Translations under genes and position numbers: made by a program
The notes under the pieces: generated by a model
What the model was told of the DNA's origin: nothing
Databases searched by the model: none
Seen by the model: the letters and a program-made list of their open reading frames with translations, nothing else
Source of the DNA: Chryseobacterium indologenes
GTDB lineage: Bacteria > Bacteroidota > Bacteroidia > Flavobacteriales > Weeksellaceae
Length of the DNA stretch: 64,000 bases
Assembly: GCA_001013295.1 (NCBI GenBank)
Contig: LAZY01000004.1
Location: 1-64,000 of the forward strand
Reading direction: 5' to 3'
In this document: positions 26,155-35,462 of the stretch, one piece after another
How the letters are laid out: every line of letters begins with the position of its first letter
How positions within the stretch are numbered: the stretch's first letter is position 1

Positions 26155-29100
26155 ATGGAACCGGATTTTCACAACCTGTTAAAAAGACAGCTCAAAAAAT
26201 ATCTTACAGAAGACTGGGAGTCTCATCCGCAGTTCAAAAATTTCATCAATGCTGTCAATCAGTCTTATCAATCTTTTGAAAGGGATAAAGAGATCATGGA
26301 TCATGCTTTTAAACAAAGTGAGGAAGAGTATCAGGCAATCTACATCAACCTTAAAAATGAAAACATTTTAAAGCAAAAGTCGATCTCCAATCTTTATGAG
26401 TCCATAAAAATTCTTGATCCTGCAATTGAATATCTGGATTCTGACGACCTTACAGAGCTGTCTTCTTATGTATCTGAACAGTTGAGAAAAAGATTTTTTT
26501 TGCAGGAACAGCTTAACAAGCAACTGGAGTTTCAGAAACTGCTGATGAATATATCTTCAGAGTATATTAATATTCCTATAGAAGAGGTATCCGAAAGCGT
26601 CAATAAATCTCTTAAAGAGATGTCAGAATTTGTAAAGGCAGACAGAAGCTATATTTTCAGATATGATTTTGCAGAAAATACCTGTTCCAATGTTTATGAG
26701 TACTGCAATGAGGGAATAGATCCTCAAATAGACAACTTGCAGAATGTACCTCTTGAAATCATCAGTGAATGGGTGGAAATCAATAAAAAAGGGGAAAGCA
26801 TCTATTATCCAAATATTCAGGAATTGCCGGAGAACGAGCTTAAATATCTTTTAAAGGAACAAAAAATCAAAAGTCTGCTTGTGATTCCTGCCATGATGCA
26901 AAATGAATGCTTAGGTTTTGTGGGATTTGATTTTGTGAAAAATTACTATGAGCTATCGGACACGGAGAAAAATTTACTCACCATTTTTACTCAGGTTCTT
27001 GTCAATGTCCGTGAGCGCCTTGTTCTTGAGAGAAATCTTTCCAGAACAGTAGAAATTCTGAAAAAGCTATTGGCGAATTTACAGTCGGGAATATTAATGG
27101 AAGATGAGAACAGACAAATTATATTTACCAATGATTTGTTTTGCAAAATGTTTAATATTCCAATTTCCGTAGATGATATGATCGGACTAGATTGTACAAA
27201 TTCTGCAGAAGAATCTAAAGCTCTGTTTAAAAATGAAGATTATTTTGTCCAGAGAATTAATCAAATACTTAAGGAAAAGAAAATCGTAACCAACGAACTC
27301 CTGGAAACACGGGATGGAAAATTTTTAGAAAGACATTATATTCCTATTTTCATTAATGATCATTACAAAGGACATCTCTGGAAATATAATGATATAACGG
27401 AACGTGTTGGTACCCAAAACCAGCTCAGACAAAGTGAAGAACGCAACAGAATGATTATGGATTCTGCCATGAGTGCCATCATCATTACTAATCATAAGGG
27501 AGAAATCACTTTTTGGAATAAAAGTGCGGTTTCTACTTTCGGCTGGACAAAAGAAGAAGTGGAAGGCAAAAAAATTCTTGAAAAAATTCTTCCGAAAGCA
27601 GATAAAACGCTTCACGGGTTAATTCTGAATAAACAAGTAGAGCAAAATATTATCAAAAAAAACGGAGATGAACTAACGGTAGAAATATCAGTTATTGCTG
27701 TAGAACAGGATGATAACAAATATTACTGCTATTTCATTAAAGATATTTCTGAAAGAAAGGGAGCGGAAGATCGCATCAGGAGACAAGAGGAAAAATACCG
27801 GAACATCATTGCCAATATGAATTTGGGGTTGCTGGAAGTAGACAATAACGAAACAATCCGCTATGCCAATCAAAGTTTTTGTAATGTATCCGGCTATGAT
27901 CCGGATGAATTAATAGGCAAAAGTCCCTCTGAGCTATTTGTATACGGAGACAATAATCTTCAGTTTGTACAGGATCAAATCCAATTAAGAAAAAAAGGAG
28001 TTTCAAGCGTATATCAGCTTCCTGTAAAAAATAAGAGAGGAGAAATCAGATGGTGGGCAATAAGCGGAGCACCCAATTATGATGATCATGGGAATCTTCT
28101 TGGTTCTATAGGTATTCATCTCGATATTACAGATCAAAAAAAATTAGAAGAAGACTTAAAAAAAGAAAAAGCAAAAGCTATAGAAGCTTCAAAAGCAAAA
28201 GAAGTTTTTCTGGCCAACATGAGTCATGAAATTAGAACGCCCCTCAATGGTATTATTGGTTTTTTAAGAGAACTGAAAAGACTTGATTTAAATGCTACTC
28301 AAAATCAATTTGTTGAGAATAGCTATAGTGCTTCACAGCATTTATTATCTATCATCAATAATATTCTGGATATATCAAAAATTGAATCAGGAGAAATGTC
28401 TTTAAATGTGCACTCTTTTTCAATAAAAAAAAGTATTCATGATGTTCTTACTGTTCTTGAATCAAAGGCGAAAGAGAAAGGGATAAAGCTTAAAACAATT
28501 TTTGCAGATTATCTTGCTCCACAGTTTAAAGGGGACTCTTTAAAAATAGAACAGATTTTCTACAATATTCTTGGTAATTCTTTAAAGTTTACGGATCGGG
28601 GAGAGATCGTAATAGATTGTGCGGTACTCAAAGATTCATCCAATTATCAGACGATTTCAATTATTATCTCTGATACCGGAATAGGGATGAGTGAAGAGTA
28701 TGTGAAAAATATTTTTAAAAAATTCAATCAGGAGGATGGTTCTGTTTCAAGGAAATATGGCGGTACTGGTTTAGGTATGGCAATTACCAAAGAGCTGGTT
28801 ACTCTGATGAAAGGAAAAATTGAGATTGAAAGTACAAAGAATGTGGGAACCAAAACGACAATAATATTGAATTTGGAAAAAAGTACTGAGAAGTCTTTAA
28901 CGAAGATTACTGCAGAAAATAATGATATTTCAATTAAAGGAGTGAATGTTTTGCTTGTAGAAGACAATGAAATCAATCAACTTGTTGCTGAGAACTCACT
29001 CAGATATTTGGGTTGTAAAGTTACTAAAGCTGATAATGGCCATATTGCGATTGATATTCTTGCAAAAGAAAAGTTTGACATCATTTTAATGGATATACAG

Positions 29101-29670
29101 ATGCCGGAATTAGATGGTGTGGAAGCAACTAAAATACTTCGGAATAAGCTTAGTCTTAAAACACCTATTATTGCTCTTACAGCAAATGCATTCAGAACAG
29201 AAATTGATAAATGTATGTCCGTTGGAATGAATGATTATATAACCAAACCTTTTAATGAAGAGGAACTGCTAAAAATTATTTATAAACATACTAAAAATGC
29301 TATTGCAGAACATGAAAAAGATAGAGAACAAAAACTTTATAATTTAAGCAGTATTGAAGAACTGGCTAGAGGTGATGAAGAATTTATTCAAAAGATGCTT
29401 TCCATATTTATTACTCAGATCCAAGAAACTATTCCTTTGGTTGATAAAGCATTCAAGGAAAAAGATTATGCTGAAATTTCAAGATTAATCCATAAAATAA
29501 AACCAAGTATTGAAGGATTTGGAATTTATTCAATTAAGGAGAAAGTAAAAGATCTTGAAATGAATGCTAAAGAAAAAAGTATTAAGTTTTCTGAGCTTTA
29601 TGAGTTGTTTAAAGAAATAAAATCTACACTTATTCAGGTAATTGAACAATTGCAGGAAAAAGTAAAATAG
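26155..29670 (+). CDS. Hybrid histidine kinase: GAF-PAS x3-HisKA-HATPase-REC-HPt
   Basis: 1171 residues, no membrane segment. An N-terminal helical part is followed by GAF (about 125-288), three PAS domains (about 300-410, 425-545, 550-660), HisKA with SHEIRTPLNG near residue 690, HATPase (FGGTG-type box KYGGTGLGMAI), receiver (about 925-1040; VEDNEINQ, LMDIQMPELDG, ITKPF) and an HPt domain whose phosphorylatable histidine lies in LIHKIKPS near residue 1111. All four phosphorelay stations are in one chain or next door. Start at ATG 26155, one base after the FIST stop; an earlier in-frame ATG lies inside FIST. Confidence 0.92.
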   Translation: MEPDFHNLLKRQLKKYLTEDWESHPQFKNFINAVNQSYQSFERDKEIMDHAFKQSEEEYQAIYINLKNENILKQKSISNLYESIKILDPAIEYLDSDDLTELSSYVSEQLRKRFFLQEQLNKQLEFQKLLMNISSEYINIPIEEVSESVNKSLKEMSEFVKADRSYIFRYDFAENTCSNVYEYCNEGIDPQIDNLQNVPLEIISEWVEINKKGESIYYPNIQELPENELKYLLKEQKIKSLLVIPAMMQNECLGFVGFDFVKNYYELSDTEKNLLTIFTQVLVNVRERLVLERNLSRTVEILKKLLANLQSGILMEDENRQIIFTNDLFCKMFNIPISVDDMIGLDCTNSAEESKALFKNEDYFVQRINQILKEKKIVTNELLETRDGKFLERHYIPIFINDHYKGHLWKYNDITERVGTQNQLRQSEERNRMIMDSAMSAIIITNHKGEITFWNKSAVSTFGWTKEEVEGKKILEKILPKADKTLHGLILNKQVEQNIIKKNGDELTVEISVIAVEQDDNKYYCYFIKDISERKGAEDRIRRQEEKYRNIIANMNLGLLEVDNNETIRYANQSFCNVSGYDPDELIGKSPSELFVYGDNNLQFVQDQIQLRKKGVSSVYQLPVKNKRGEIRWWAISGAPNYDDHGNLLGSIGIHLDITDQKKLEEDLKKEKAKAIEASKAKEVFLANMSHEIRTPLNGIIGFLRELKRLDLNATQNQFVENSYSASQHLLSIINNILDISKIESGEMSLNVHSFSIKKSIHDVLTVLESKAKEKGIKLKTIFADYLAPQFKGDSLKIEQIFYNILGNSLKFTDRGEIVIDCAVLKDSSNYQTISIIISDTGIGMSEEYVKNIFKKFNQEDGSVSRKYGGTGLGMAITKELVTLMKGKIEIESTKNVGTKTTIILNLEKSTEKSLTKITAENNDISIKGVNVLLVEDNEINQLVAENSLRYLGCKVTKADNGHIAIDILAKEKFDIILMDIQMPELDGVEATKILRNKLSLKTPIIALTANAFRTEIDKCMSVGMNDYITKPFNEEELLKIIYKHTKNAIAEHEKDREQKLYNLSSIEELARGDEEFIQKMLSIFITQIQETIPLVDKAFKEKDYAEISRLIHKIKPSIEGFGIYSIKEKVKDLEMNAKEKSIKFSELYELFKEIKSTLIQVIEQLQEKVK

Positions 29671-29681
29671 AATGGAAGAGA

Positions 29682-29716
29682 TTCCAAAATTTGGACAGAT
29701 TCTATATTTTGGATTT
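29682..29716 (+). repeat. Exopolysaccharide-locus dyad element, copy 1
   Basis: TTCCAAAA (29682-29689) and TTTTGGA (29707-29713) pair over seven bases around a 17-base loop, just after the kinase stop codon. The left arm with the next bases is also a short palindrome, TCCAAA-A-TTTGGA. It is the most diverged of three copies; the others lie at 36756 and 42180. Confidence 0.55.
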
Positions 29717-29795
29717 TGCATTTTGTTAATTCATTGACTATAAGTGTTTTAAATAAAGGTATAAAAGTGGGGATATAGTTTTCAAATAAAAAAAG

Positions 29796-30236
29796 ATGGA
29801 AACTTATAATCAAAATTTAAAATTTTTTGTCGTAGATGATGATAGATTTTGTGCAACGGTATATGAACAATACCTGAAGAATCATCATTATGAAAATATA
29901 ACTTCATTTAGTAATGGAGAAGAATGTCTTGAGGAACTTTATCAAAAGCCTGACATTATTTTTCTAGATCACAATATGGAAGACCTTAATGGCTTTGAAG
30001 TATTGAAAAAAATAAAACGTTACGATCCCAACATCTATGTAATCATGGTTTCTGCTCAGGAAAATATAGATACAGCAGTGAATGCCTTGAAGTACGGAGC
30101 ATTTGATTATTTAGTAAAAGATACTAGAGTTTGTGAGAAAATGATTGAGACTGTAGAAAAGATTTTAAAAATTAAAGAAGAAATGTCTCAGAGCAAACTG
30201 AAAGGTTTTAGAAAATTCTTTTCAATTTTATTTTAA
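29796..30236 (+). CDS. Single-domain response regulator
   Basis: 146 residues: receiver with VVDDDRF, phospho-acceptor in IIFLDHNMEDLNG, MVSAQE and LVKD, plus about 25 charged C-terminal residues without an output domain. It shares wording such as KPDII-x-LD, QENI-x-AV and YG-AFDYLVKD with the receiver of the sigma54 regulator at 23665. Five bases separate it from the export lipoprotein gene, so it is the first gene of the exopolysaccharide transcript and is a plausible link from the FIST/kinase relay to polysaccharide export. Confidence 0.9.
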   Translation: METYNQNLKFFVVDDDRFCATVYEQYLKNHHYENITSFSNGEECLEELYQKPDIIFLDHNMEDLNGFEVLKKIKRYDPNIYVIMVSAQENIDTAVNALKYGAFDYLVKDTRVCEKMIETVEKILKIKEEMSQSKLKGFRKFFSILF

Positions 30237-30241
30237 ATAGT

Positions 30242-30973
30242 ATGTTAAAAAAAATCATCATATCATCCGTTTTTTTATTCTTTTTGTTTTCATGTAAGAC
30301 GTACAATGTTTTGGAAGAAGAGCATCCTTCCCGTGATATGAAAGATTTTTCATATGATCCCAAATATGAATACAAAATCCGTAAAGATGATAAAATCACA
30401 CTATCTGTATGGGGACAGGATGATTTGAGCGTAGGATCAGTATATGGGATCTATAATTCAAATGAAGTATATGGGAAATGGCTGTTGGTTGATATTAATG
30501 GAAATATAGAAATTCCAAGATTAGGAACAACCAATGTAATCGGTAAAACGATTCCTGAACTTAAAGACGAAATCAAAACAAAATTGAAAAGATGGCTTGT
30601 GAATCCTATCGTAGATCTTAAGGTGCTCAATAAGGAAATTGCTGTCATGGGAGAAGTGAAAAACCCTGCAGTGATACAGGTTGATAAAGATCAGAACACT
30701 TTGTTAGAACTTGTTTCAAAAGCTGGCGGATTCGAAATGTATGCTAATCTGAAATCGGTGAAAATATTAAGACAGGAGGGTGAAAACGTTAGAGTAACCA
30801 ATATTGACCTTACAAAAATGAAAGATATTCCGAATCAAAATATTATCCTTCACCCCGGAGATTACGTTATTGTTCCTTCTAAAAAAAGTAAGGATTTTGA
30901 TAAAAGAGTTTCTACCATCATTCCTTTTACTACGGTTACTTCAGCCGCCGCAGTACTAATCAACCTATTATAA
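30242..30973 (+). CDS. Polysaccharide export lipoprotein (Wza/OPX family)
   Basis: 243 residues. A short signal peptide ends in the lipobox FLFSC with Cys at residue 18. The polysaccharide export domain follows (YEYKIRKDDKITLSVWGQDDLS to LNPIVDLKVLNKEIAVMGEVKNPA) with one SLBB domain after it, and a hydrophobic C-terminal stretch VTSAAAVLINLL that may reach the membrane. It forms the periplasmic/outer-membrane export channel together with the inner-membrane protein encoded next. Confidence 0.92.
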   Translation: MLKKIIISSVFLFFLFSCKTYNVLEEEHPSRDMKDFSYDPKYEYKIRKDDKITLSVWGQDDLSVGSVYGIYNSNEVYGKWLLVDINGNIEIPRLGTTNVIGKTIPELKDEIKTKLKRWLVNPIVDLKVLNKEIAVMGEVKNPAVIQVDKDQNTLLELVSKAGGFEMYANLKSVKILRQEGENVRVTNIDLTKMKDIPNQNIILHPGDYVIVPSKKSKDFDKRVSTIIPFTTVTSAAAVLINLL

Positions 30974-30981
30974 GTTTTGTC

Positions 30982-33132
30982 ATGATGAATAATGAAAATC
31001 TTCGATTTTTGAAACCCTTTCTAAGAGGCTTACCCATTATTATTTTGATAATGATCATTTCGATATTGGCGACAAAAAAATATCTTAATTATGTAACCCC
31101 AATGTTTGAAAGTACTGCCAAATTAAAACTTGCAGATACACAGGAAGGAGTTCCCAGTGCCAACCTTTTCAAAGATTTTGATGTTTTTGCCAGCGCCAAT
31201 AAAATCAGTACTGAAATTGAAGTTCTAAAATCAACCTCATTATTGGATAAAACTTTAAAAAAACTGCCTTTCTCTACCGAAATATATCGTAAAGGGAAAA
31301 TGCGCTCTGTAGAATTGTTCAATGATTCACCCATTTTCATTGAGGGAACATTTAACACGATAAATAATTATGATAAGAAAATTCAGTTAAACATTCTTTC
31401 AAAACAACGTTTTAAAATAATAATGCCAGACACTGTCAAAGAAATTGATGGCATTTTTGGAAGCCCGGTAAATATTAAAGGGGGAAAAATTTTGATAACA
31501 TTGAATAACAATTATTTATTATCAAAACCCGATGCAAAATTAGAAGATGAATATGAATTCGAGTTTCTTAGCAGAGAAAAGCTTTTAGAAAAAATCAATA
31601 AAAGCCTGGATATTGTTCCGGTAGATAAAGATGTTCCTGTCATTAGAATTAATTTCAAAAGCAATGTTCCTGAAAAGGCAGCCCTGTTTGTTAACACCCT
31701 TGCTGAAACATACATTGAAGATTACATTGAAAATAAATACAGAGCAGCCAATACTACGGTGGATTTTCTGAAGAAAGAAATCGGACAGGCTAATAATAAA
31801 CTCTCTGATGCAGAAAATAAGATTGAGGACTATAGAAATAAAGAAAATATCATCAATATCCCACAGGAAACGGAAACAGATCTTAGAAAGATTTCACAGC
31901 TGAAAATTCAGAAAAGCAATTTAAAAATGAATCTTGATGCTATCAAGAACCTGAATGGATATATAAACCAAGGTAAAGATAACTATCTTGACTTAGCAAC
32001 AAATTTTGAGGCTTTCAATGATCTGCTATCTACTGAAATGGTAAAAAATATGAAGCAGCTGCAAGCTGATAAAAAAGAACTTCTGCTTACCTATACACCT
32101 GAACATGAAAAAGTAAAAGTCATTGATGCTAAAATTAAAGATCTTACAGAATATCAAACAGAAAGCATCAGAAATACAGAGAAAAATCTACAAATAAAAT
32201 ATAATGATATTGATCGCGATATTCAGGTTGCCGAACAATCTTTTGTAGGACTTCCCGAAAAAGAGAAGCTGCTGAACATTATGAATCGGGAATTTAATCT
32301 GTATGAAAAAAATTATAATTTTCTAAATGAAAAAAGAATAGACGCCGAAATTGCAAAATCTGCCAAAATATCATTTCATAAAATTATAACCCGCGGAGAA
32401 GCTTCTCAACAACCTGTGTCACCTATGCGGTCCATCATTATCATTGTGGCAGCGATAATGAGTATGATAGGTTCCATTGTATTGATTTATTTGGTACACT
32501 TTGCTAAAGCTAAAGTAAATGATCTGTATACTATTGAAAAAAACAGTTCTATCCCAATAGCATTTACAACGCCTTTCATAAAAGATAAGAGCATGGTGAT
32601 GCATCATTTTCTGGAAAACGTCCTTGAAATGGAACTTAAAGAAATAATAAAAGAAAAAAATATAATTTGTATTACTTCCTACGATAAGCCCAAACAGCAT
32701 CAGTTTCATGCAGAAAATATCATCAGCGCTCTCCAGGCTCAATCTAGAAAAGTTTTGGTTATAGATGTTGCCAATACATTAAAAAATATCTCTCCCCATA
32801 ATTATCTCGATCTGTCTTCTGATCGAAATCTGAAAATGACCTATCAGGACGTTCATCGTATCATTACTGAGCGAATGCAGAATTATGATATATGCATTAT
32901 TAATAATCAATCCGTAAAGCAAGGTAAACTTCCTCTGCTTTTCCTGAAACTGGCAGATCAGAATCTTTTTTTGCTGGATAGTAGAAAAACCGCTGCCAAA
33001 AGTATCATGGATGTGGAACTTTTGAAAGACGAATACCAGGTGACCAATCTTTGGTTCGTGTTAAATAAAGAAGGTTATAATCCAAGTTTGATTACTACTA
33101 TTAAAGGCTTTCTAAATAAATTCAGATCGTGA
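30982..33132 (+). CDS. Wzc-like chain-length protein with degenerate kinase domain
   Basis: 716 residues. TM1 near 16-33, a Wzz-type periplasmic part with coiled coils (about 260-450), TM2 near 481-505, and a cytoplasmic domain of BY-kinase size. In that domain the Walker A position reads ITSYDKPKQHQF near residue 562 with no GK[ST], the Walker A' strand is only VLVIDVAN, and the C-terminus lacks a tyrosine cluster. It should still organise polymerisation and export with the OPX protein but is unlikely to be an active tyrosine kinase. Stop overlaps the flippase start. Confidence 0.88.
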   Translation: MMNNENLRFLKPFLRGLPIIILIMIISILATKKYLNYVTPMFESTAKLKLADTQEGVPSANLFKDFDVFASANKISTEIEVLKSTSLLDKTLKKLPFSTEIYRKGKMRSVELFNDSPIFIEGTFNTINNYDKKIQLNILSKQRFKIIMPDTVKEIDGIFGSPVNIKGGKILITLNNNYLLSKPDAKLEDEYEFEFLSREKLLEKINKSLDIVPVDKDVPVIRINFKSNVPEKAALFVNTLAETYIEDYIENKYRAANTTVDFLKKEIGQANNKLSDAENKIEDYRNKENIINIPQETETDLRKISQLKIQKSNLKMNLDAIKNLNGYINQGKDNYLDLATNFEAFNDLLSTEMVKNMKQLQADKKELLLTYTPEHEKVKVIDAKIKDLTEYQTESIRNTEKNLQIKYNDIDRDIQVAEQSFVGLPEKEKLLNIMNREFNLYEKNYNFLNEKRIDAEIAKSAKISFHKIITRGEASQQPVSPMRSIIIIVAAIMSMIGSIVLIYLVHFAKAKVNDLYTIEKNSSIPIAFTTPFIKDKSMVMHHFLENVLEMELKEIIKEKNIICITSYDKPKQHQFHAENIISALQAQSRKVLVIDVANTLKNISPHNYLDLSSDRNLKMTYQDVHRIITERMQNYDICIINNQSVKQGKLPLLFLKLADQNLFLLDSRKTAAKSIMDVELLKDEYQVTNLWFVLNKEGYNPSLITTIKGFLNKFRS

Positions 33133-34355
33133 AAAAGCTTACGGAAATACTACGCAAACCGTCTTTTCTGGTTTTTACAGATCAGCTGATTTTCAGCGGG
33201 AGCAATTTTCTTCTTACTTTTCTGTTGGCAAGAAAACTCAGTATTACAGATTTTGGACTTTTCTCAACCGTACTTTTAGTAACTTATCTTGTGGTTGGGA
33301 TTTTCAATGCACTTATCGTTCAGCCCTTTCAGATTTCCGTATCAAAAGGATTTAATAAAAAATCATTGGGATTTGTTTTTCAGGCATCGTTGGTTTTGAT
33401 ATTCATATTTGTTTTGCTGATGTTGGGCGTAAAATGTCTGCCAATTTCAGCCATTGATTTTTTTAATGTAAATTTATCAGCCATTATTATCTTTATTTCT
33501 GCCTATTTATTTCAGGATTTTCTCAGAAAAATATTGCTTGCCATTGATCTTATAAAGCTTGTCGTAGTAATGGATAGTATTTTTCTATTGGTCTTTCCTT
33601 TTATTGGGTATCAGGAAAGTTTGAAATTAGAAAAGAGTTTGTTAATGATAGGAATTGTCAACATCATCGCTTCACTTCCCGGAATTTTCTTCTTTTTACG
33701 AAACGCTGAATTTAGTTTACAAAATAAAGAACTTTTGCAATATCATTTCAAAGAAGGAAAATGGCTTTTCAGTGCTTCAATTGTGCAGTGGTTTTCCAGT
33801 AATTTTTTCACGCTTGTGGCCGGAATTTATTTGGGAATTAATGCGTTGGGAGCATTACGTTTAGTACAGTCTTTCTTTGGGGCTGTCAATGTAATTTTAC
33901 AAACTGTCGAAAATTATTACCTTCCCAAAACGGCTCAATTATATTATCAGAATAAAAAACAGGAAAAGAAAAATTTGCTTATCAATTTATCCAAAGGAAT
34001 GATGATTTTGGGTATACTTGTTACAGTATTTTTCATCTTTTCAGAACCCTTAATTATATTGCTTGGTGGCGAGAAATATAAAGATTATGGATTCGTAATT
34101 AAACTGGTTTCAGTATTGTATTTTGTGATTTTGTATAGCTATCCCACACGAATTTCCATAAGAGTTTTAGAACAAAACAAAGCTTTTTTTATAGGGTATT
34201 GTATATCATTTATTTTTTCAGTCTTAAGTTTTCATTTTCTATTAAAATATGGTGGCCTTTATGGAGCTGTTGCCGGCTTGGTCATTAATCAGGTCCTTAT
34301 GATTGTGTACTGGAAGATTCTTCTTAACAAAAAAAAGATTTCGGTATGGGTATAA
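33129..34355 (+). CDS. Polysaccharide flippase (Wzx/MOP superfamily)
   Basis: 408 residues with about 12 hydrophobic segments, beginning FTDQLIFSGSNFLLTFLLARKLSITDFGLFSTV, the usual N-terminus of repeat-unit flippases. It should move undecaprenyl-linked repeat units across the inner membrane. The start is a GTG overlapping the preceding stop by four bases. The gene overlaps the following glycosyltransferase by ten bases. The short length is within the range of flavobacterial Wzx proteins. Confidence 0.88.
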   Translation: MKKLTEILRKPSFLVFTDQLIFSGSNFLLTFLLARKLSITDFGLFSTVLLVTYLVVGIFNALIVQPFQISVSKGFNKKSLGFVFQASLVLIFIFVLLMLGVKCLPISAIDFFNVNLSAIIIFISAYLFQDFLRKILLAIDLIKLVVVMDSIFLLVFPFIGYQESLKLEKSLLMIGIVNIIASLPGIFFFLRNAEFSLQNKELLQYHFKEGKWLFSASIVQWFSSNFFTLVAGIYLGINALGALRLVQSFFGAVNVILQTVENYYLPKTAQLYYQNKKQEKKNLLINLSKGMMILGILVTVFFIFSEPLIILLGGEKYKDYGFVIKLVSVLYFVILYSYPTRISIRVLEQNKAFFIGYCISFIFSVLSFHFLLKYGGLYGAVAGLVINQVLMIVYWKILLNKKKISVWV

Positions 34356-35458
34356 TTCATTTAATTTTAGGCAAAGCGAATCCGGAAAAGATGAACGGCG
34401 TAAATAAAGTAGTTTATAATATTGCTACGAAGCAAGCCGAAAACAATTTTCATGTTGAGGTTTGGGGAATTTCTGAAAATACAGAAATTAATTACCCTGA
34501 AAGATTATTTACTACAAAAGTTTTCAAACGAAACAAAAACCCTTTTTCTATTCCTAAAGGGTTAAAAAAAGAAATTTTGAAAAGCGATCCATCAAATATT
34601 TTTCATCTTCACGGTGGCTGGATTCCTGTATTTTCTTCATTAAGTAAATTTTTGAATAAGAACCAACGAAAATATGTGATTACCCCACATGGAGCTTATA
34701 ATACTGTTGCAATGGAAAAAAGTAAACTCAGAAAGAAAGTTTATTTTAATCTTTTTGAGAAAAGGGTCATTAAAAATGCTTCAAAAATCCATTGTATCGG
34801 TGAAAGTGAAATCGATGGATTACAAACTGTTTTTCCGAACCAAAAAAGTGTTTTGATTCCCTATGGATTTGAACAGCTTAAAGAGGAATTTCAGATCAAT
34901 TCACATCAAAAACAAATCATTTTTGGTTTTGTGGGAAGACTCGATATTTATACAAAAGGCCTTGATCTTTTGGTGGAAAGCTTTGCTTCATTCAATGCTA
35001 ATCATCCTGATTCCAAATTTTGGATTATAGGTGATGGCAAAGAAAAAGATGAACTTCATAAACTCATTGAATCATACAAAATGTCAGGTAAAATTGAACT
35101 TCTGGGAAGTAAATTCGGAGAAGAGAAGAACGATCTGATAAAAAAAATGGATGTTTTTGTACACCCTTCAAGAAACGAAGGCTTACCGGTTTCTGTAATT
35201 GAGGCTGCCCATTTTTCAAAACCCTGTATTGTAACAAAAAATACAAATATTGGTTATATCATTGAAAAATACAATGCTGGAATCAATATTCCGTTTCCTG
35301 ATTCCAAACTTTTGGAACAAGCTTTTATTGAGATTCATAACATCCGGAAAAACCAGTATCAATATGAAAAGATCTGTCGCAATGCTTTAAAAATGGTAAA
35401 AGAAGCTTTCGATTGGAATACAATTCTTCAACAAATGAATACTCAACTTTATACTTAA
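34346..35458 (+). CDS. Glycosyltransferase family 4
   Basis: 370 residues, GT-B fold. The N-terminal domain carries KMNGVNKVVYNIATKQ, and the C-terminal nucleotide-sugar domain has FGFVGRLDIYTKGLDLLVESF and the family EX7E motif in SRNEGLPVSVIEAAHFSKP near residues 273-291. A retaining transferase acting on the lipid-linked repeat unit; sugar specificity is not readable. It overlaps the flippase gene and is four bases before the polymerase. Confidence 0.9.
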   Translation: MGIIHLILGKANPEKMNGVNKVVYNIATKQAENNFHVEVWGISENTEINYPERLFTTKVFKRNKNPFSIPKGLKKEILKSDPSNIFHLHGGWIPVFSSLSKFLNKNQRKYVITPHGAYNTVAMEKSKLRKKVYFNLFEKRVIKNASKIHCIGESEIDGLQTVFPNQKSVLIPYGFEQLKEEFQINSHQKQIIFGFVGRLDIYTKGLDLLVESFASFNANHPDSKFWIIGDGKEKDELHKLIESYKMSGKIELLGSKFGEEKNDLIKKMDVFVHPSRNEGLPVSVIEAAHFSKPCIVTKNTNIGYIIEKYNAGINIPFPDSKLLEQAFIEIHNIRKNQYQYEKICRNALKMVKEAFDWNTILQQMNTQLYT

Positions 35459-35462
35459 CGAA

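Noticed and set aside
23000..30241. A sigma54 -24/-12 promoter for the NtrC-type regulator's targets
   Set aside because: I read the intergenic regions before 23665 and 29796, plus the gaps at 36753 and 42194, for GG-N10-GC sites. None fits; TTTGGAGGCATG near 23336 comes close but has no GC at the right spacing.
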